A DNA stretch of 64,000 bases from Aequoribacter fuscus (GTDB lineage: Bacteria > Pseudomonadota > Gammaproteobacteria > Pseudomonadales > Halieaceae), in assembly GCF_009910365.1 (NCBI RefSeq), contig NZ_CP036423.1, forward strand, positions 2,976,001-3,040,000. Reading direction: 5' to 3'. The notes beneath the pieces were generated by a model. The model was not told the origin of the DNA and did not search any database. It saw only the letters and a program-made list of their open reading frames with translations. The position numbers and the translations under genes are program-made. Positions within the stretch are counted from its first letter, which is position 1; each line of letters opens with the position of its first letter. Positions 24,929-33,681 of the stretch are shown in pieces.

Positions 24929-25711
24929 TCAGGCCAGTCCGGGATACGCACCGCCATCCAATAAGACCGTTTGCCCCGTCATGTAACCTGCGTGAGTGCT
25001 GCACATAAACGCGCAAAAATGGCCGAATTCTTCGGCGGTACCAAAACGCTTGGCAGGAACTTGGTTACGGGAAAGCTCTTCAACTTCGCCCGGCGTTTTT
25101 CCCATCATGGCTGAGCGAGCCACAAAAATACCGTCTAAGCGCTCAGTAGCGTGTAAACCGGGTAACAGGCTATTGATTGTCACATTGTGTTGAGCGAGTC
25201 CCGCCGAGATGCCCTTGCAGTAAGACACTAAGCCCGAACGCATCGCATTGGACAAATCTAAACCTACCATCGGCATTTTTACCGAGGCACTGGTAATGGT
25301 CACGATACGGCCGAAGCCGCGCTCACACATGCCGGTGACGGCGCGATTAATTAGATCTGTCATTCCATACAGGTTTGAATTTAAGGCCGCGACCCAGTCT
25401 TGCTCATTCAACTGCCGAAAGTCTTTCACCGGGGGTCCACCCGCATTAACCACCAGAATATCGGGCTGAGGGCTCGCCGCGTATACAGCGTCACGGCCTT
25501 CGGCAGTCGACAGATCGGCCGCGCAGGTCGTAATAGCGACATCCGGTGCTGCTCGGCGCAGATCCTCAGCTGCAGCTTCCAAGGCATCGGCCGAGCGCGC
25601 CACCATCAATACATTGACACCCTCAGCCGCTAGGGCTTGCGCCGAGCCCAGCCCTAAACCTTTTGAAGCACCGCAAACAATCGCTGAACGACCACGTATC
25701 CCTAAATCCAT
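24929..25711 (-). CDS. Short-chain dehydrogenase/reductase
   Basis: 260-aa SDR oxidoreductase. The cofactor motif GASKGLGLGSAQALA sits near residues 14-28, and VNAGG follows the fourth strand. A catalytic Ser lies in TITSASVKMP and the YxxxK equivalent is YCKGISAGLA. The variant motif (Ser-Tyr-Cys-Lys region, SGLVSYCKGIS) and C-terminal TGQTVLLDGGAY resemble 3-oxoacyl-ACP reductase-like SDRs of unknown substrate. A good AGAGGTGAGG Shine-Dalgarno sequence precedes the ATG. It is divergent from the SnoaL-like gene. Confidence 0.88.
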   Translation of the reverse strand: MDLGIRGRSAIVCGASKGLGLGSAQALAAEGVNVLMVARSADALEAAAEDLRRAAPDVAITTCAADLSTAEGRDAVYAASPQPDILVVNAGGPPVKDFRQLNEQDWVAALNSNLYGMTDLINRAVTGMCERGFGRIVTITSASVKMPMVGLDLSNAMRSGLVSYCKGISAGLAQHNVTINSLLPGLHATERLDGIFVARSAMMGKTPGEVEELSRNQVPAKRFGTAEEFGHFCAFMCSTHAGYMTGQTVLLDGGAYPGLA

Positions 25712-25812
25712 TGTTACCTCACCTCTATTGACCAGGCCCCAGCAGCAGGTGTTGGGGCGTATTTATTATCAAGCCTTGAGCTTACACCGCCCACATTCCA
25801 CAATACAGTCAA

Positions 25813-25822
25813 ATTCGCGACA
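25813..25822. promoter_or_regulatory. Single ATTCGCGACA element, possible AraC half-site
   Basis: Exact copy of the 10-mer at 22431-22440 in the AraC-regulated promoter, here in the space between the SDR and SnoaL-like genes. Only one clear half-site is visible, so the assignment is weak. Confidence 0.3.
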
Positions 25823-25835
25823 GTTTGGTAACCGC

Positions 25836-26345
25836 ATGAATAAGGCCATTGAAGATCGATTACACGCTTTAGAGTGTCGACTGGAACGCGTCGAAAGCCA
25901 ACTGGAGCTGTATCAAGCGCTCAGCACTTATGGGCCCGCGGTCGACAGCTTGTCGCTGGATCTAGCCGCGTCACTTTGGACCCACGACGGAGTCTATGAT
26001 ATCGGCGATGAGCGCTTTGACATGGCCGGGCATGCCGACATCTTAGACACGCTAAACGCCGATTATCACAAAGACTTAGTTGCCAAGGGTTGCGCGCACA
26101 CCATGAGCCTGCCGCTCATTGCGATAAAAGATCAACAAGCGATTGGTTTAGGATACCACCGCCTATACACCCACGAAGACACAGGCTTTGGTCTGCATCG
26201 ATTATCGGTAAGCCGCTGGGACTGGGTCAAAGAGTCGGGGCGCTGGGTGGCTACGCGTCGAACCCATCGCCTATTAGACGGATCCCCCGAGGCGCGCGAG
26301 TTAATTCGACAAACGCTTGCCGATATGCAATCGCTAAAAGGCTAG
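25836..26345 (+). CDS. SnoaL/NTF2-like protein
   Basis: 169-aa NTF2-fold protein of the SnoaL-like group. It begins with a short coiled coil (IEDRLHALECRLERVESQLE). The typical alpha+beta cone follows, with SLDLAASLWTHDGVYDIGDE and the paired strands SVSRWDWVKESGRWVATRRT. I start it at ATG 25836, because the earlier frame overlaps the divergent SDR gene and is low-complexity. It may be an enzyme (isomerase or hydratase type) acting with the SDR, but no catalytic residue can be assigned with confidence. It shares CTAG stops with the convergent ATP-grasp gene. Confidence 0.8.
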   Translation: MNKAIEDRLHALECRLERVESQLELYQALSTYGPAVDSLSLDLAASLWTHDGVYDIGDERFDMAGHADILDTLNADYHKDLVAKGCAHTMSLPLIAIKDQQAIGLGYHRLYTHEDTGFGLHRLSVSRWDWVKESGRWVATRRTHRLLDGSPEARELIRQTLADMQSLKG

Positions 26346-27169
26346 GCAACACGTCGAAGCCGGCGTTTTCGGCGAGGGGTCGTGGGTTCTATAGGACGCT
26401 CACTGATCAAGCGCTTTTCCAGATACTCCAGAATAAACCCGGTTGTATCACCGATCACAGCCGTGACTCCCTGAGTGCCAAACAGGCGATTAAACTCGAT
26501 CAGATAAGGGTGCTGACCCACCATCGCCACGTCAAAACCGGCGTGATCAACACCGGTTCGTCTGGCGAAATCCTCCACCAAACGCACCGCTTCAGGAGGT
26601 AGTTGCCCAGACATCATCGTGCCGCCTTGCGCTAGATTATTATAAAAGCCTTGCGCGGCTTGTAGGCGCCAGTACCCGCCGACCACCTTCTCGCCGAGTA
26701 ACACCAAACGCAGGTCGCGGTCGATTGGCAAATACTCCTGTACGTAAATGGTATCGGTTTGATTGTAATACCGAACCCAATCCGCCGAATTTTCGATCAG
26801 GAATACGCCTTCACCACGACTGCTTTTCGGGATCTTGGCAACAAAAGGATAATCAAATACCTCCAGCACATCGTTCAGCGCATTATCGGCTTTCGACAAA
26901 ATTAAGGTATCGGGCGTGTTTGCAGGACAGACCGTCTGAAACACGCGTGTCATCTCGATTTTATTGTGCCCGATGCGGTAACTGGCTTCACTTGGAAATA
27001 CGCGTGCACCCAGACCGTAGACAAGTGCGTTTAGCTGCCAATAGTCAGGAAACAGCACAAAGTCGGCCGCCTGTATTCGCTCTTTATGGCGCCAATATTG
27101 ATCCGGTTTTAGGTGGTCATGCGCTGGGAACGACAGTGTGCGTAGCGCATCAAAAGACAGTAGTTTCAT
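26342..27169 (-). CDS. ATP-grasp domain protein (RimK-like)
   Basis: 275-aa ATP-grasp ligase-like protein. The nucleotide-binding loop region is visible at FVAKIPKSSRGEGVFLIEN, the hinge at IYVQEYLPIDRDLRLVLLGE, and the metal-binding end at YLIEFNRLFG. It ends with a strongly basic tail (TPRRKRRLRRVA). I prefer the ATG at 27169; 24 extra residues from 27241 look unconserved. It sits at the edge of a polysaccharide cluster, so it could add an amino acid or acid to a glycan or peptide, but the substrate is not evident. Confidence 0.8.
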   Translation of the reverse strand: MKLLSFDALRTLSFPAHDHLKPDQYWRHKERIQAADFVLFPDYWQLNALVYGLGARVFPSEASYRIGHNKIEMTRVFQTVCPANTPDTLILSKADNALNDVLEVFDYPFVAKIPKSSRGEGVFLIENSADWVRYYNQTDTIYVQEYLPIDRDLRLVLLGEKVVGGYWRLQAAQGFYNNLAQGGTMMSGQLPPEAVRLVEDFARRTGVDHAGFDVAMVGQHPYLIEFNRLFGTQGVTAVIGDTTGFILEYLEKRLISERPIEPTTPRRKRRLRRVA

Positions 27170-27328
27170 CGCCGACAAAACAAAATTAGACAGCGCAGTG
27201 TACGTCCAGTCACGCCTTTCGGAACAGTATCCTAGAGCCAAAATAAGTGTGAATTTTGACGCAAGTCAGACACCCAAAAACACCGATTTGGTAGCCTGCA
27301 AGGCACGGCTTTACGAGCAAACTGACAC

Positions 27329-27525
27329 ATGAGTATCGACCGAGCAGTCATGGCGTTTGCAGGTATTGTGGTACCCGTCAGTCTAACGCTCAGCCAGCTT
27401 CACCACGGAGTTGGTTAACCGTATTCGTGGGGGCCAGTATGCTGCAGGCTGCTTTCACGGGCTTTTGCCCCCTGGCGCTCATTCTAAAGAAAATAGGCGT
27501 ACAACCCGGAGCCGCTTTTCAGTAA
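27329..27525 (+). pseudogene. YgaP-like DUF2892 membrane protein, frameshifted
   Basis: Two adjacent frames encode the two halves of a small two-helix DUF2892 protein. [20 protein letters not shown] runs from ATG 27329 to a stop after HHGVG. Then [20 protein letters not shown] and [17 protein letters not shown] run to the stop at 27525. One missing base in the CACCACGGAGTTGGTTAACC stretch (about 27400-27419) would restore one frame of about 66 codons with the family length. It is either a recent pseudogene or a sequencing deletion. Confidence 0.7.
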
Positions 27526-27533
27526 CACCCGGC

Positions 27534-28331
27534 TTACTTGCGCCTGCCCGTTCGAAGGCGTAACTTAAAGCTCCACAAGCCTTCTTTGCCTGACACTTTA
27601 ATGCGCTTCAACTCTAGGGGTCTGGCGTAGGGCAGGGGGTCGATCCCTTCTTTGGTCGTCACCGCAAAGTCGTACCCCGCTTGCTCAGCTAAGCGCACAT
27701 CCTCGGTATCGTAAATACCAAAGGGATAAGCAAAGCTAGGTATGCTTTGATTGAACTTTTGCTGTAAGACTGTGCGACCTTGAATAACTTCATCCGCTCG
27801 CAGCTGCGGCTCAGCTGCCGGTAAATTTGCATGCGTCAGGGTGTGCGCGCCGAGCTCCCATACACCTGACGCCAACATCGTCTCGACTTCTGTATCGGTA
27901 AGCTTGGGCTCCTGCATCAACTCGCCAGAATCGTGATGTGCCTTTTTTGCGGTCGACCAATCACGATCGAAGCGGTCCTCGACCAAGTACAGGGTGGCTT
28001 TTGCGTTATAACGTGCAAGAATGGGGTGCGCGTACTCCAGGTTATCGCGGTAACCGTCATCAAACGTCAGCACAACCGTCTTGTCGGGCAACGCGTTCTT
28101 CAGCTCAGATACGTGCGCAAAGGTCCAGCCGTTCTCCGCGAGGTACGCCACATGGCGTTCAAACTGAGCAGGAGGCACCCGCAGTTTATTAAACTTGGCG
28201 CCGCGTCGATGCCCGGACACCATGTGGTACATTAAAATTCGTGGGTGCTTGTAATCAATTGTCCGGCCCCACCAGCGATACTGCGTAGACCAGACGAGCA
28301 AGAGTAGCAGGTCTATCAGCACAAAGATCAT
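27534..28331 (-). CDS. Polysaccharide deacetylase (NodB homology)
   Basis: 265-aa membrane-anchored deacetylase. It starts with a hydrophobic anchor (MIFVLIDLLLLLVW). The NodB metal motif TFDDGY is followed by the H-x3-H site in GAHTLTHANL and the later FAYPFGIYD motif. It would remove N-acetyl groups from a glycan such as poly-GlcNAc. The start overlaps the GT4 stop by 4 bp (ATGA), so it is co-translated in the operon TviB-like dehydrogenase, GT4, deacetylase. Confidence 0.9.
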   Translation of the reverse strand: MIFVLIDLLLLLVWSTQYRWWGRTIDYKHPRILMYHMVSGHRRGAKFNKLRVPPAQFERHVAYLAENGWTFAHVSELKNALPDKTVVLTFDDGYRDNLEYAHPILARYNAKATLYLVEDRFDRDWSTAKKAHHDSGELMQEPKLTDTEVETMLASGVWELGAHTLTHANLPAAEPQLRADEVIQGRTVLQQKFNQSIPSFAYPFGIYDTEDVRLAEQAGYDFAVTTKEGIDPLPYARPLELKRIKVSGKEGLWSFKLRLRTGRRK

Positions 28332-29428
28332 AACGAGCCCTCGTAGACCTGTAGGGTCATATCTAACATGTTGTGTTTAAGGAATCGCGTATTGGTGGCC
28401 GGTACCGTGGGATTTTGCAGTTGTGCTAACACCGACCGCAGCAGGGCCTCTTCGTCTTGTAAAGGAACAGCACCCTCGGGGAAAAGTTCGGCTAAAATCT
28501 CAGCGACGCCGCCATGAGCATAACCGACAACGGGGCGCCCCAGACTTAATGCCTCTAAGACCGTGCGCCCAAACGATTCGGGTTGACTCGAGAGTGACAG
28601 GACCACATCGGAATGCGCAAACAACTCTCGGATATCATTACGCGCGCCGGTAAAGCAGATGTTCTGGGTCAAATCAAGCTGTGCCACCAAATCCCGTAGT
28701 TCTTGCGCGTAGGCTTTGCGCTTAGGATCTTCGCCACCCACGATCAGGCCATACACCGGCAGATGCTGTTGGTGCACCAAACGAGCCATTAGCCGAATGA
28801 AATCTGTCTGGCCTTTTAAACGGGTTAAGCGACCCGGCATGGTAATCAGCTGTTTGCCATGGGCCTCTGGAAATTCCTTGCTGAAATGCGCACTCCAATC
28901 GGCTGTGGGCGCAAAGTCTGGGTAGTAGGTGGAAGGCTCTATGCCGCGCGGAATTACGACCAATTTCGCAGTATCTACGTCGGGGTAATTAGCCATTACG
29001 TAGCCGCGTGCGGCTTGCGATACGGTAACAACGCGCTCGCCCACACACATAATTTTGCTGTACGCGTTCACTGAGTATAAGCCGTGCACGGTTGAGATCA
29101 GCCGAGGTCGCGCGTTCGCCGGTAATCCTCGCCAGGCTAAGTACACCACCCACGCGGGCATGCGCGAGCGCACATCGATTACGTCGAAGGCCTGATGCGA
29201 TAGCCACGTTCGCAAGCGCCAAATATGACGCAAAGTAAGCAGACTTTTTTTGCCCAAATCCCAGGCCACATGCGTCGAGCCCTCGCGTTCTAAGCGCTCG
29301 ACCATCGAGCCACCTGCCGATAAGACCCAAGAGTCATGGCCCTTGTTAACCAACGCTTGTGCAACTTCGAGCGTGCCCGTCTCGACACCCCCGCCATTCA
29401 GAGCAGGCAGTACTTGTAAAACTTTCAC
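28328..29428 (-). CDS. Glycosyltransferase family 4
   Basis: 366-aa GT-B glycosyltransferase. The N-terminal domain begins MKVLQVLPALNGGGVETGTL, with the usual Gly-rich acceptor loop. The C-terminal donor domain shows VLSLSSQPESFGRTVLEALS, the E-x7-E motif of GT4 retaining enzymes. It probably adds a hexose or hexuronic acid to a lipid-linked glycan, because a UDP-sugar dehydrogenase precedes it and a deacetylase follows. The exact sugar is unknown. Confidence 0.9.
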   Translation of the reverse strand: MKVLQVLPALNGGGVETGTLEVAQALVNKGHDSWVLSAGGSMVERLEREGSTHVAWDLGKKSLLTLRHIWRLRTWLSHQAFDVIDVRSRMPAWVVYLAWRGLPANARPRLISTVHGLYSVNAYSKIMCVGERVVTVSQAARGYVMANYPDVDTAKLVVIPRGIEPSTYYPDFAPTADWSAHFSKEFPEAHGKQLITMPGRLTRLKGQTDFIRLMARLVHQQHLPVYGLIVGGEDPKRKAYAQELRDLVAQLDLTQNICFTGARNDIRELFAHSDVVLSLSSQPESFGRTVLEALSLGRPVVGYAHGGVAEILAELFPEGAVPLQDEEALLRSVLAQLQNPTVPATNTRFLKHNMLDMTLQVYEGSL

Positions 29429-29446
29429 GACGCCATAACCATGCGC

Positions 29447-30727
29447 TTATAACCGCAGATCAACCAAATCTTTCGGCAGGACGTACTTCAAGTCGTAAAT
29501 GACGCGTTCGGTTTGCAACCAAGTGTTTAACTGCGACTCGTCGAGCTCGTGAAATTGCTCGTGCGCTACCGCTAACAGCAAACCTTGATAAGCATTAGCA
29601 TCGGGCTCATCGACCAAACGACCATGGCTTAGTTCAGTAGTTTCGATATCCACCCATGGGTCATAGACATCAACCTCGGCACCGTATTGCGCCAGTGCGG
29701 CAATAATATCCACCACTCGCGTATTGCGAACATCGCGGCAATTTTCTTTAAAAGTAAAGCCCAGAACCAAAATTCGAGACCCAGCGACGTGCAAGCGTTT
29801 GCGCAACATGGCTTTGACCAGCTCATCGGCCACATAGGCACCCATGTTCGAATTAATGCGACGACCCGCCAGAATAACGTCCGGTATGTAACCCACTGCC
29901 TGCGCCCGATAAGTTAAATAATAGGGATCAATGCCAATGCAGTGCCCGCCCACTAAGCCGGGTCGAAAGGGTAAAAAGTTCCATTTCGTACCCGCCGCTT
30001 CAAGAACTTCTTGAGTATCGATGCCGAGCCGATTGAAGATAATCGCCAACTCGTTCACCAACGCGATATTCAAATCACGCTGGGTATTCTCGATCACTTT
30101 TGCGGCTTCGGCTACCCGAATACTGCTCGCCCGATAGGTACCCGCACGAATGACAGACGCGTATAGCTGATCAACAAAATCGGCGATTTCCGGTGTCGAA
30201 CCCGAGGTGACTTTGACAATGTCAGGTAACTGTCGCTGCTTATCACCGGGGTTGATACGTTCGGGGCTATAACCCACCCAAAAATCCTGATTAAAGGTAA
30301 GGCCTGAATACTGTTCAAGTACTGGGACACAATCGTCCTCGGTAGCACCGGGATAAACCGTTGACTCATAGATCACGATCGCACCCTTGGGCATGTACTT
30401 GCCAACCGTTTCAGAGGCGGCAACTAAAGGGCTCAAATCCGGCTGTTTATCGGCGTTTATCGGGGTTGGGACCGTTATGATAAACACTTGGCAAAGCCTC
30501 AGTTGCTCGGGATCAGCACTCAATGACAGCTGCGACGCCGACGCCAAAGCCTCGGCACTGGTTTCGCCGGTAACATCATGGCCTTCGGTTAACTGGGCAA
30601 TCCGTTTGGGGTCGACATCAAAACCCACAACGGGCTGCTTAGTTCCAAAAGCAACCGCCAAGGGCAAGCCCACATAACCTAGGCCAATAACCCCTATTTG
30701 AACAGATTCAAGCGCCGGCAACGTCAC
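29447..30727 (-). CDS. UDP-N-acetylhexosamine/UDP-sugar 6-dehydrogenase (TviB/WbpO type)
   Basis: 426-aa nucleotide-sugar dehydrogenase that oxidises C6 of a UDP-hexose to the uronate in two NAD-dependent steps. The Rossmann motif [17 protein letters not shown] is near residue 12. The catalytic cysteine lies in [12 protein letters not shown], and [19 protein letters not shown] marks the C-terminal domain. The sequence is closest by motif to Vi-antigen TviB and WbpO/WbpA (UDP-HexNAc). Start is GTG 30727 with GAGG upstream. It is first in the polysaccharide operon. Confidence 0.9.
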   Translation of the reverse strand: MTLPALESVQIGVIGLGYVGLPLAVAFGTKQPVVGFDVDPKRIAQLTEGHDVTGETSAEALASASQLSLSADPEQLRLCQVFIITVPTPINADKQPDLSPLVAASETVGKYMPKGAIVIYESTVYPGATEDDCVPVLEQYSGLTFNQDFWVGYSPERINPGDKQRQLPDIVKVTSGSTPEIADFVDQLYASVIRAGTYRASSIRVAEAAKVIENTQRDLNIALVNELAIIFNRLGIDTQEVLEAAGTKWNFLPFRPGLVGGHCIGIDPYYLTYRAQAVGYIPDVILAGRRINSNMGAYVADELVKAMLRKRLHVAGSRILVLGFTFKENCRDVRNTRVVDIIAALAQYGAEVDVYDPWVDIETTELSHGRLVDEPDANAYQGLLLAVAHEQFHELDESQLNTWLQTERVIYDLKYVLPKDLVDLRL

Positions 30728-30920
30728 GCAAACATCCTCGATAACAAACTGCGCCTAGTGTAACACGCTGTATCCCGAGGTCGCGCCTAATCATTTTAGG
30801 GCACTCGCTCGCACCAGCTTTGTGCCAACGGCATCGCTATGGTGCAAGGCGCACGGCAGAACACTTCGAGAAAATCCCTATATTTTTATGAAAAACAACA
30901 GCTTACAATTTACATGCTGT

Positions 30921-30949
30921 TTGGCATGGAAAATGCAATGCGGTATACA
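30921..30949 (+). promoter_or_regulatory. Overlapping sigma-70 and sigma-54-like promoter elements
   Basis: TTGGCA (30921) and TATACA (30944) are 17 bp apart, a good sigma-70 match. The same bases read TTGGCATGGAAAATGCA, which keeps the GG-N10-GC spacing of a sigma-54 -24/-12 element. An upstream inverted repeat AACAGC/GCTGTT spans 30897-30921. No sigma-54 activator gene is in the window. Confidence 0.45.
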
Positions 30950-30971
30950 GCGCTTAACCAAGGAGCCAATC

Positions 30972-31814
30972 GTGGAACTTTTGCTGTTTAAAACATTGTG
31001 GGGACACACCAGTACTCCGAGCAGTGGCGGCGATCTTGCCGTGACTGCTGGCTTTGACGGCATTGAAGCACCAGCCGTTGGCCCACACGGACATTTGGCC
31101 GAGTTGGAATACACCCTAGACGCGAATGGGCTCGAGTGGATTCAAGAAATTTGCACGGCCGGAAGTTACGTGCCGGAACGACACGCGACGGTACGAGAGC
31201 ACCTAAAGGATCTGGAAGCCCAAATTCGACTGGGTGCTGCAATACAACCGCGTTTTATTAACGTCATGGGTGGTTGCGATGCGTGGCGGATTTCGCAAAG
31301 TGTCGCATTTTTCAAAGACGCCCTAGAACTCGGTGAAAAATACGGGGTGCAACTGAGCTTCGAGACACACCGAGGACGCAGCATGTACTGCCCGTGGAAT
31401 ACGGTAGACATATTAGAGCAAGTCCCGGAAATGCGTATTACCTGCGATTTTAGTCATTGGGTGGTCGTCGCAGAACGTTTGATGGACAGCGAGTGGGATG
31501 CCATTACTTTAGCGGCGGAACACGCTCACCACATCCACAGCCGTGTTGGCTACGATCAAGGTCCCCAAGTACCACACCCGGGTGCGCCAGAATACGCCGA
31601 ATGCCTTGCCAGTCACCAGCGCTGCTGGGAGGCAATATGGCAAGCACAGGTCCGCAGAGGCTATTCCCAGACGACCATGACCCCCGAATTTGGACCCGAT
31701 GGCTATTTACATCACTTGCCGTTTACCAACGCACCCATTGCCGACTTATGGGACCTCAATCGCTGGATTGGGGCAACAGAAAAAGAGCACTTTGCTCAGG
31801 TCATGAATTCATAG
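30972..31814 (+). CDS. Sugar phosphate isomerase/epimerase-like TIM barrel protein
   Basis: 280-aa xylose-isomerase-like (AP_endonuc_2) TIM barrel. Probable metal ligands are in SFETHRGRSMYC (Glu), ITCDFSHW (Asp/His), HIHSRVGYDQGPQVP (His) and TPEFGPDGY (Glu). GTG at 30972 is favoured because AAGGAG sits 6 bp upstream; a longer frame from 30822 has no conservation and crosses the promoter. It leads an operon with a desaturase-like protein (9 bp gap) and a TauCAB-like ABC transporter. It may isomerise or cleave the imported substrate. Confidence 0.85.
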   Translation: MELLLFKTLWGHTSTPSSGGDLAVTAGFDGIEAPAVGPHGHLAELEYTLDANGLEWIQEICTAGSYVPERHATVREHLKDLEAQIRLGAAIQPRFINVMGGCDAWRISQSVAFFKDALELGEKYGVQLSFETHRGRSMYCPWNTVDILEQVPEMRITCDFSHWVVVAERLMDSEWDAITLAAEHAHHIHSRVGYDQGPQVPHPGAPEYAECLASHQRCWEAIWQAQVRRGYSQTTMTPEFGPDGYLHHLPFTNAPIADLWDLNRWIGATEKEHFAQVMNS

Positions 31815-31823
31815 GAGGTTAAA

Positions 31824-32831
31824 GTGGCCAAAGTGACTTTACGCGACCCTCAAGGCTGGTACTACACCGCTGGCGCTCTTGCTTACATCTGCGTGATGTA
31901 CGCGCTGGGATGGTGGTCTGTTTTTCAGGACAACATAGCCCTCAATAGTCTTGGTGTGATTGCTCTCGCACACAGCATGGTTATTGCGTCGTACTTATTG
32001 CACGACTGTGGGCACAACGCTGTCTTCGTGAACGCCGAGCACAACACCAAACTTGGGTATTTTTTGAATGCCATTGCTGGCAGCAACTATGGCCGCTATG
32101 AAGATATCCGCTATAAGCACATGCGTCATCATGTCGACAATTGCGACCCCGTTAGCTTCGATTACCGGACCTTTTTGCGCGCCCATCCACTGTTAGAGCG
32201 CATCGTCTTTGCACTTGAATGGGCCTACATTCCAGCGGTCGAATTCATGATGCACGGCATGTTGATCTTGGCGCCCTGGGTGTTCCCATCTAAAGCCGCA
32301 CAAAAGGCTCGCGTATTACGAGTGGTGCTCGTGCGGGGTGCTCTTTTGATCGGAGTGGGGATCCTAAGCTTCAAGGCTCTACTGCTGTACGCTCTCAGCC
32401 AAATCCTATTGCTGACCGTCTTGCGTTTCATGGATTGCTACCAGCATAACTACGAGGTCGTCTTTAACTTAGACGACAAAGATGCCAAGTTCCCTCATCG
32501 AGGTGACGCCCAATTTGAACAAGCCAATACCTACACCAACTTAATCAGTCATCGGTGGCCCATACTAAACGCCTTGGTATTAAATTTTTGCTATCACAAT
32601 GCGCACCACGAAAAGCCCATTCTCGGGTGGCATCGACTACCGGCCCTATATCGCGAGATGGGCGAAAGCCCGGCTCAAACGCTCACATTTTGGGATCAGT
32701 GCCGCTGTTTTCATAAGCATCGATTAGGGCGAATTTACGCCGAAGAATACGGCAACGACGAGGTGCAGCAGTCCGTACAGCAGGGGCGCGCTGTTGGGGT
32801 CAACGCGCTGAGCTTCTTGACAGCATTCTAG
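31824..32831 (+). CDS. Membrane fatty-acid-desaturase-like di-iron oxygenase
   Basis: 335-aa integral membrane protein with four main helices and the three His boxes of the desaturase/hydroxylase superfamily: HDCGH (with HDCGHNAVF), HMRHH and HNAHH. It starts with GTG 31824 after GGAGG. Enzymes of this family desaturate acyl chains but also hydroxylate or demethylate other substrates. Its place between a TIM-barrel isomerase and an ABC importer for a tau-type solute argues against ordinary membrane-lipid desaturation. An oxygenase acting on the imported compound is the inference. Confidence 0.85.
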   Translation: MAKVTLRDPQGWYYTAGALAYICVMYALGWWSVFQDNIALNSLGVIALAHSMVIASYLLHDCGHNAVFVNAEHNTKLGYFLNAIAGSNYGRYEDIRYKHMRHHVDNCDPVSFDYRTFLRAHPLLERIVFALEWAYIPAVEFMMHGMLILAPWVFPSKAAQKARVLRVVLVRGALLIGVGILSFKALLLYALSQILLLTVLRFMDCYQHNYEVVFNLDDKDAKFPHRGDAQFEQANTYTNLISHRWPILNALVLNFCYHNAHHEKPILGWHRLPALYREMGESPAQTLTFWDQCRCFHKHRLGRIYAEEYGNDEVQQSVQQGRAVGVNALSFLTAF

Positions 32832-32841
32832 CGAGACAGCC

Positions 32842-33654
32842 ATGACAACAGCCACCGAAAAATCCAAACCACCGCGTTTCGGCAACGCCGTGCTTATGGG
32901 TCGCCTAAGCACCTTCGGACTCGGGTTGTTGGGTTGGCTCTTCTTTCTGGGCGCCTGGTATTGGGCCGCAGAAGCGGATATTGCGCCGGACCGCCTATTT
33001 CCGGGACCGGACACAGTGATCGCAAGCCTTTATGAACTGCTGGTCGAAAAGAATTTTGCCGCTGATATTTGGGCAAGCACGAAACGCATTCTAACCAGCT
33101 TTGCGATTGCCATTGCGATTGCGCTTCCTCTGGGGCTGCTGATGGGCGCACTCAAGGTTGTGGATCGAGTGCTCAGCCCGCTTGCAGGCGCGTTTCGTTA
33201 CCTCCCCGCTCCCGCTTTTATTCCCCTGTTACTGATGTGGCTAGGCACCGGCGAAGCGCAAAAAATTGCGCTGCTGGTGATTGGGGTTATTTTTTTCTTG
33301 ATCATCATGATTGCAGATACGACGCGGCAGGTGCCCAAGGTATTCCTCGAGACCGCGAAAACACTGGGGCTTCCAAATTACAAAATTCTGTGGTCTGTAA
33401 TCTTTCGTTATTCATTACCCGCCTACATCGACCTATTCCGCCAAATGCTCGCCGTCAGCTGGACGTATTTGGTGATCGCCGAAATCGTTGCGGCGACTGA
33501 TGGGATCGGCGCCATGATGATGCGCGCAAAACGGTTTGTGCACGTCGACGACATCATGGCCGGCATTTTAGTGATTGGCATTTTGGGACTGTTATTCGAT
33601 GCCTTATTTAGGCTCCTGCATCGGCTGGCTTTTCCTTATCTCCACCAACGATGA
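32842..33654 (+). CDS. ABC transporter permease (TauC/SsuC type)
   Basis: 270-aa inner-membrane permease of the nitrate/sulfonate/taurine class, with about six helices. It has the EAA-type loop (FLETAKTLGLPNYKILWSVI) that contacts the ATPase. It is third in the operon (isomerase, desaturase, permease, binding protein, ATPase). Sequence alone does not set the substrate, although relatives import taurine, alkylsulfonates, or pyrimidine-type compounds. Confidence 0.88.
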   Translation: MTTATEKSKPPRFGNAVLMGRLSTFGLGLLGWLFFLGAWYWAAEADIAPDRLFPGPDTVIASLYELLVEKNFAADIWASTKRILTSFAIAIAIALPLGLLMGALKVVDRVLSPLAGAFRYLPAPAFIPLLLMWLGTGEAQKIALLVIGVIFFLIIMIADTTRQVPKVFLETAKTLGLPNYKILWSVIFRYSLPAYIDLFRQMLAVSWTYLVIAEIVAATDGIGAMMMRAKRFVHVDDIMAGILVIGILGLLFDALFRLLHRLAFPYLHQR

Positions 33655-33681
33655 CATCGTAAACTCGAAAGGAGTAGTTGT

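Noticed and set aside
25614-25835. N-terminal extension of the SnoaL-like gene
   Set aside because: It overlaps the divergent SDR gene, is low-complexity, and a natural ATG at 25836 precedes the conserved domain.
30822-30971. Longer isomerase frame starting at 30822
   Set aside because: It crosses the promoter. AAGGAG plus GTG at 30972 matches the family start.
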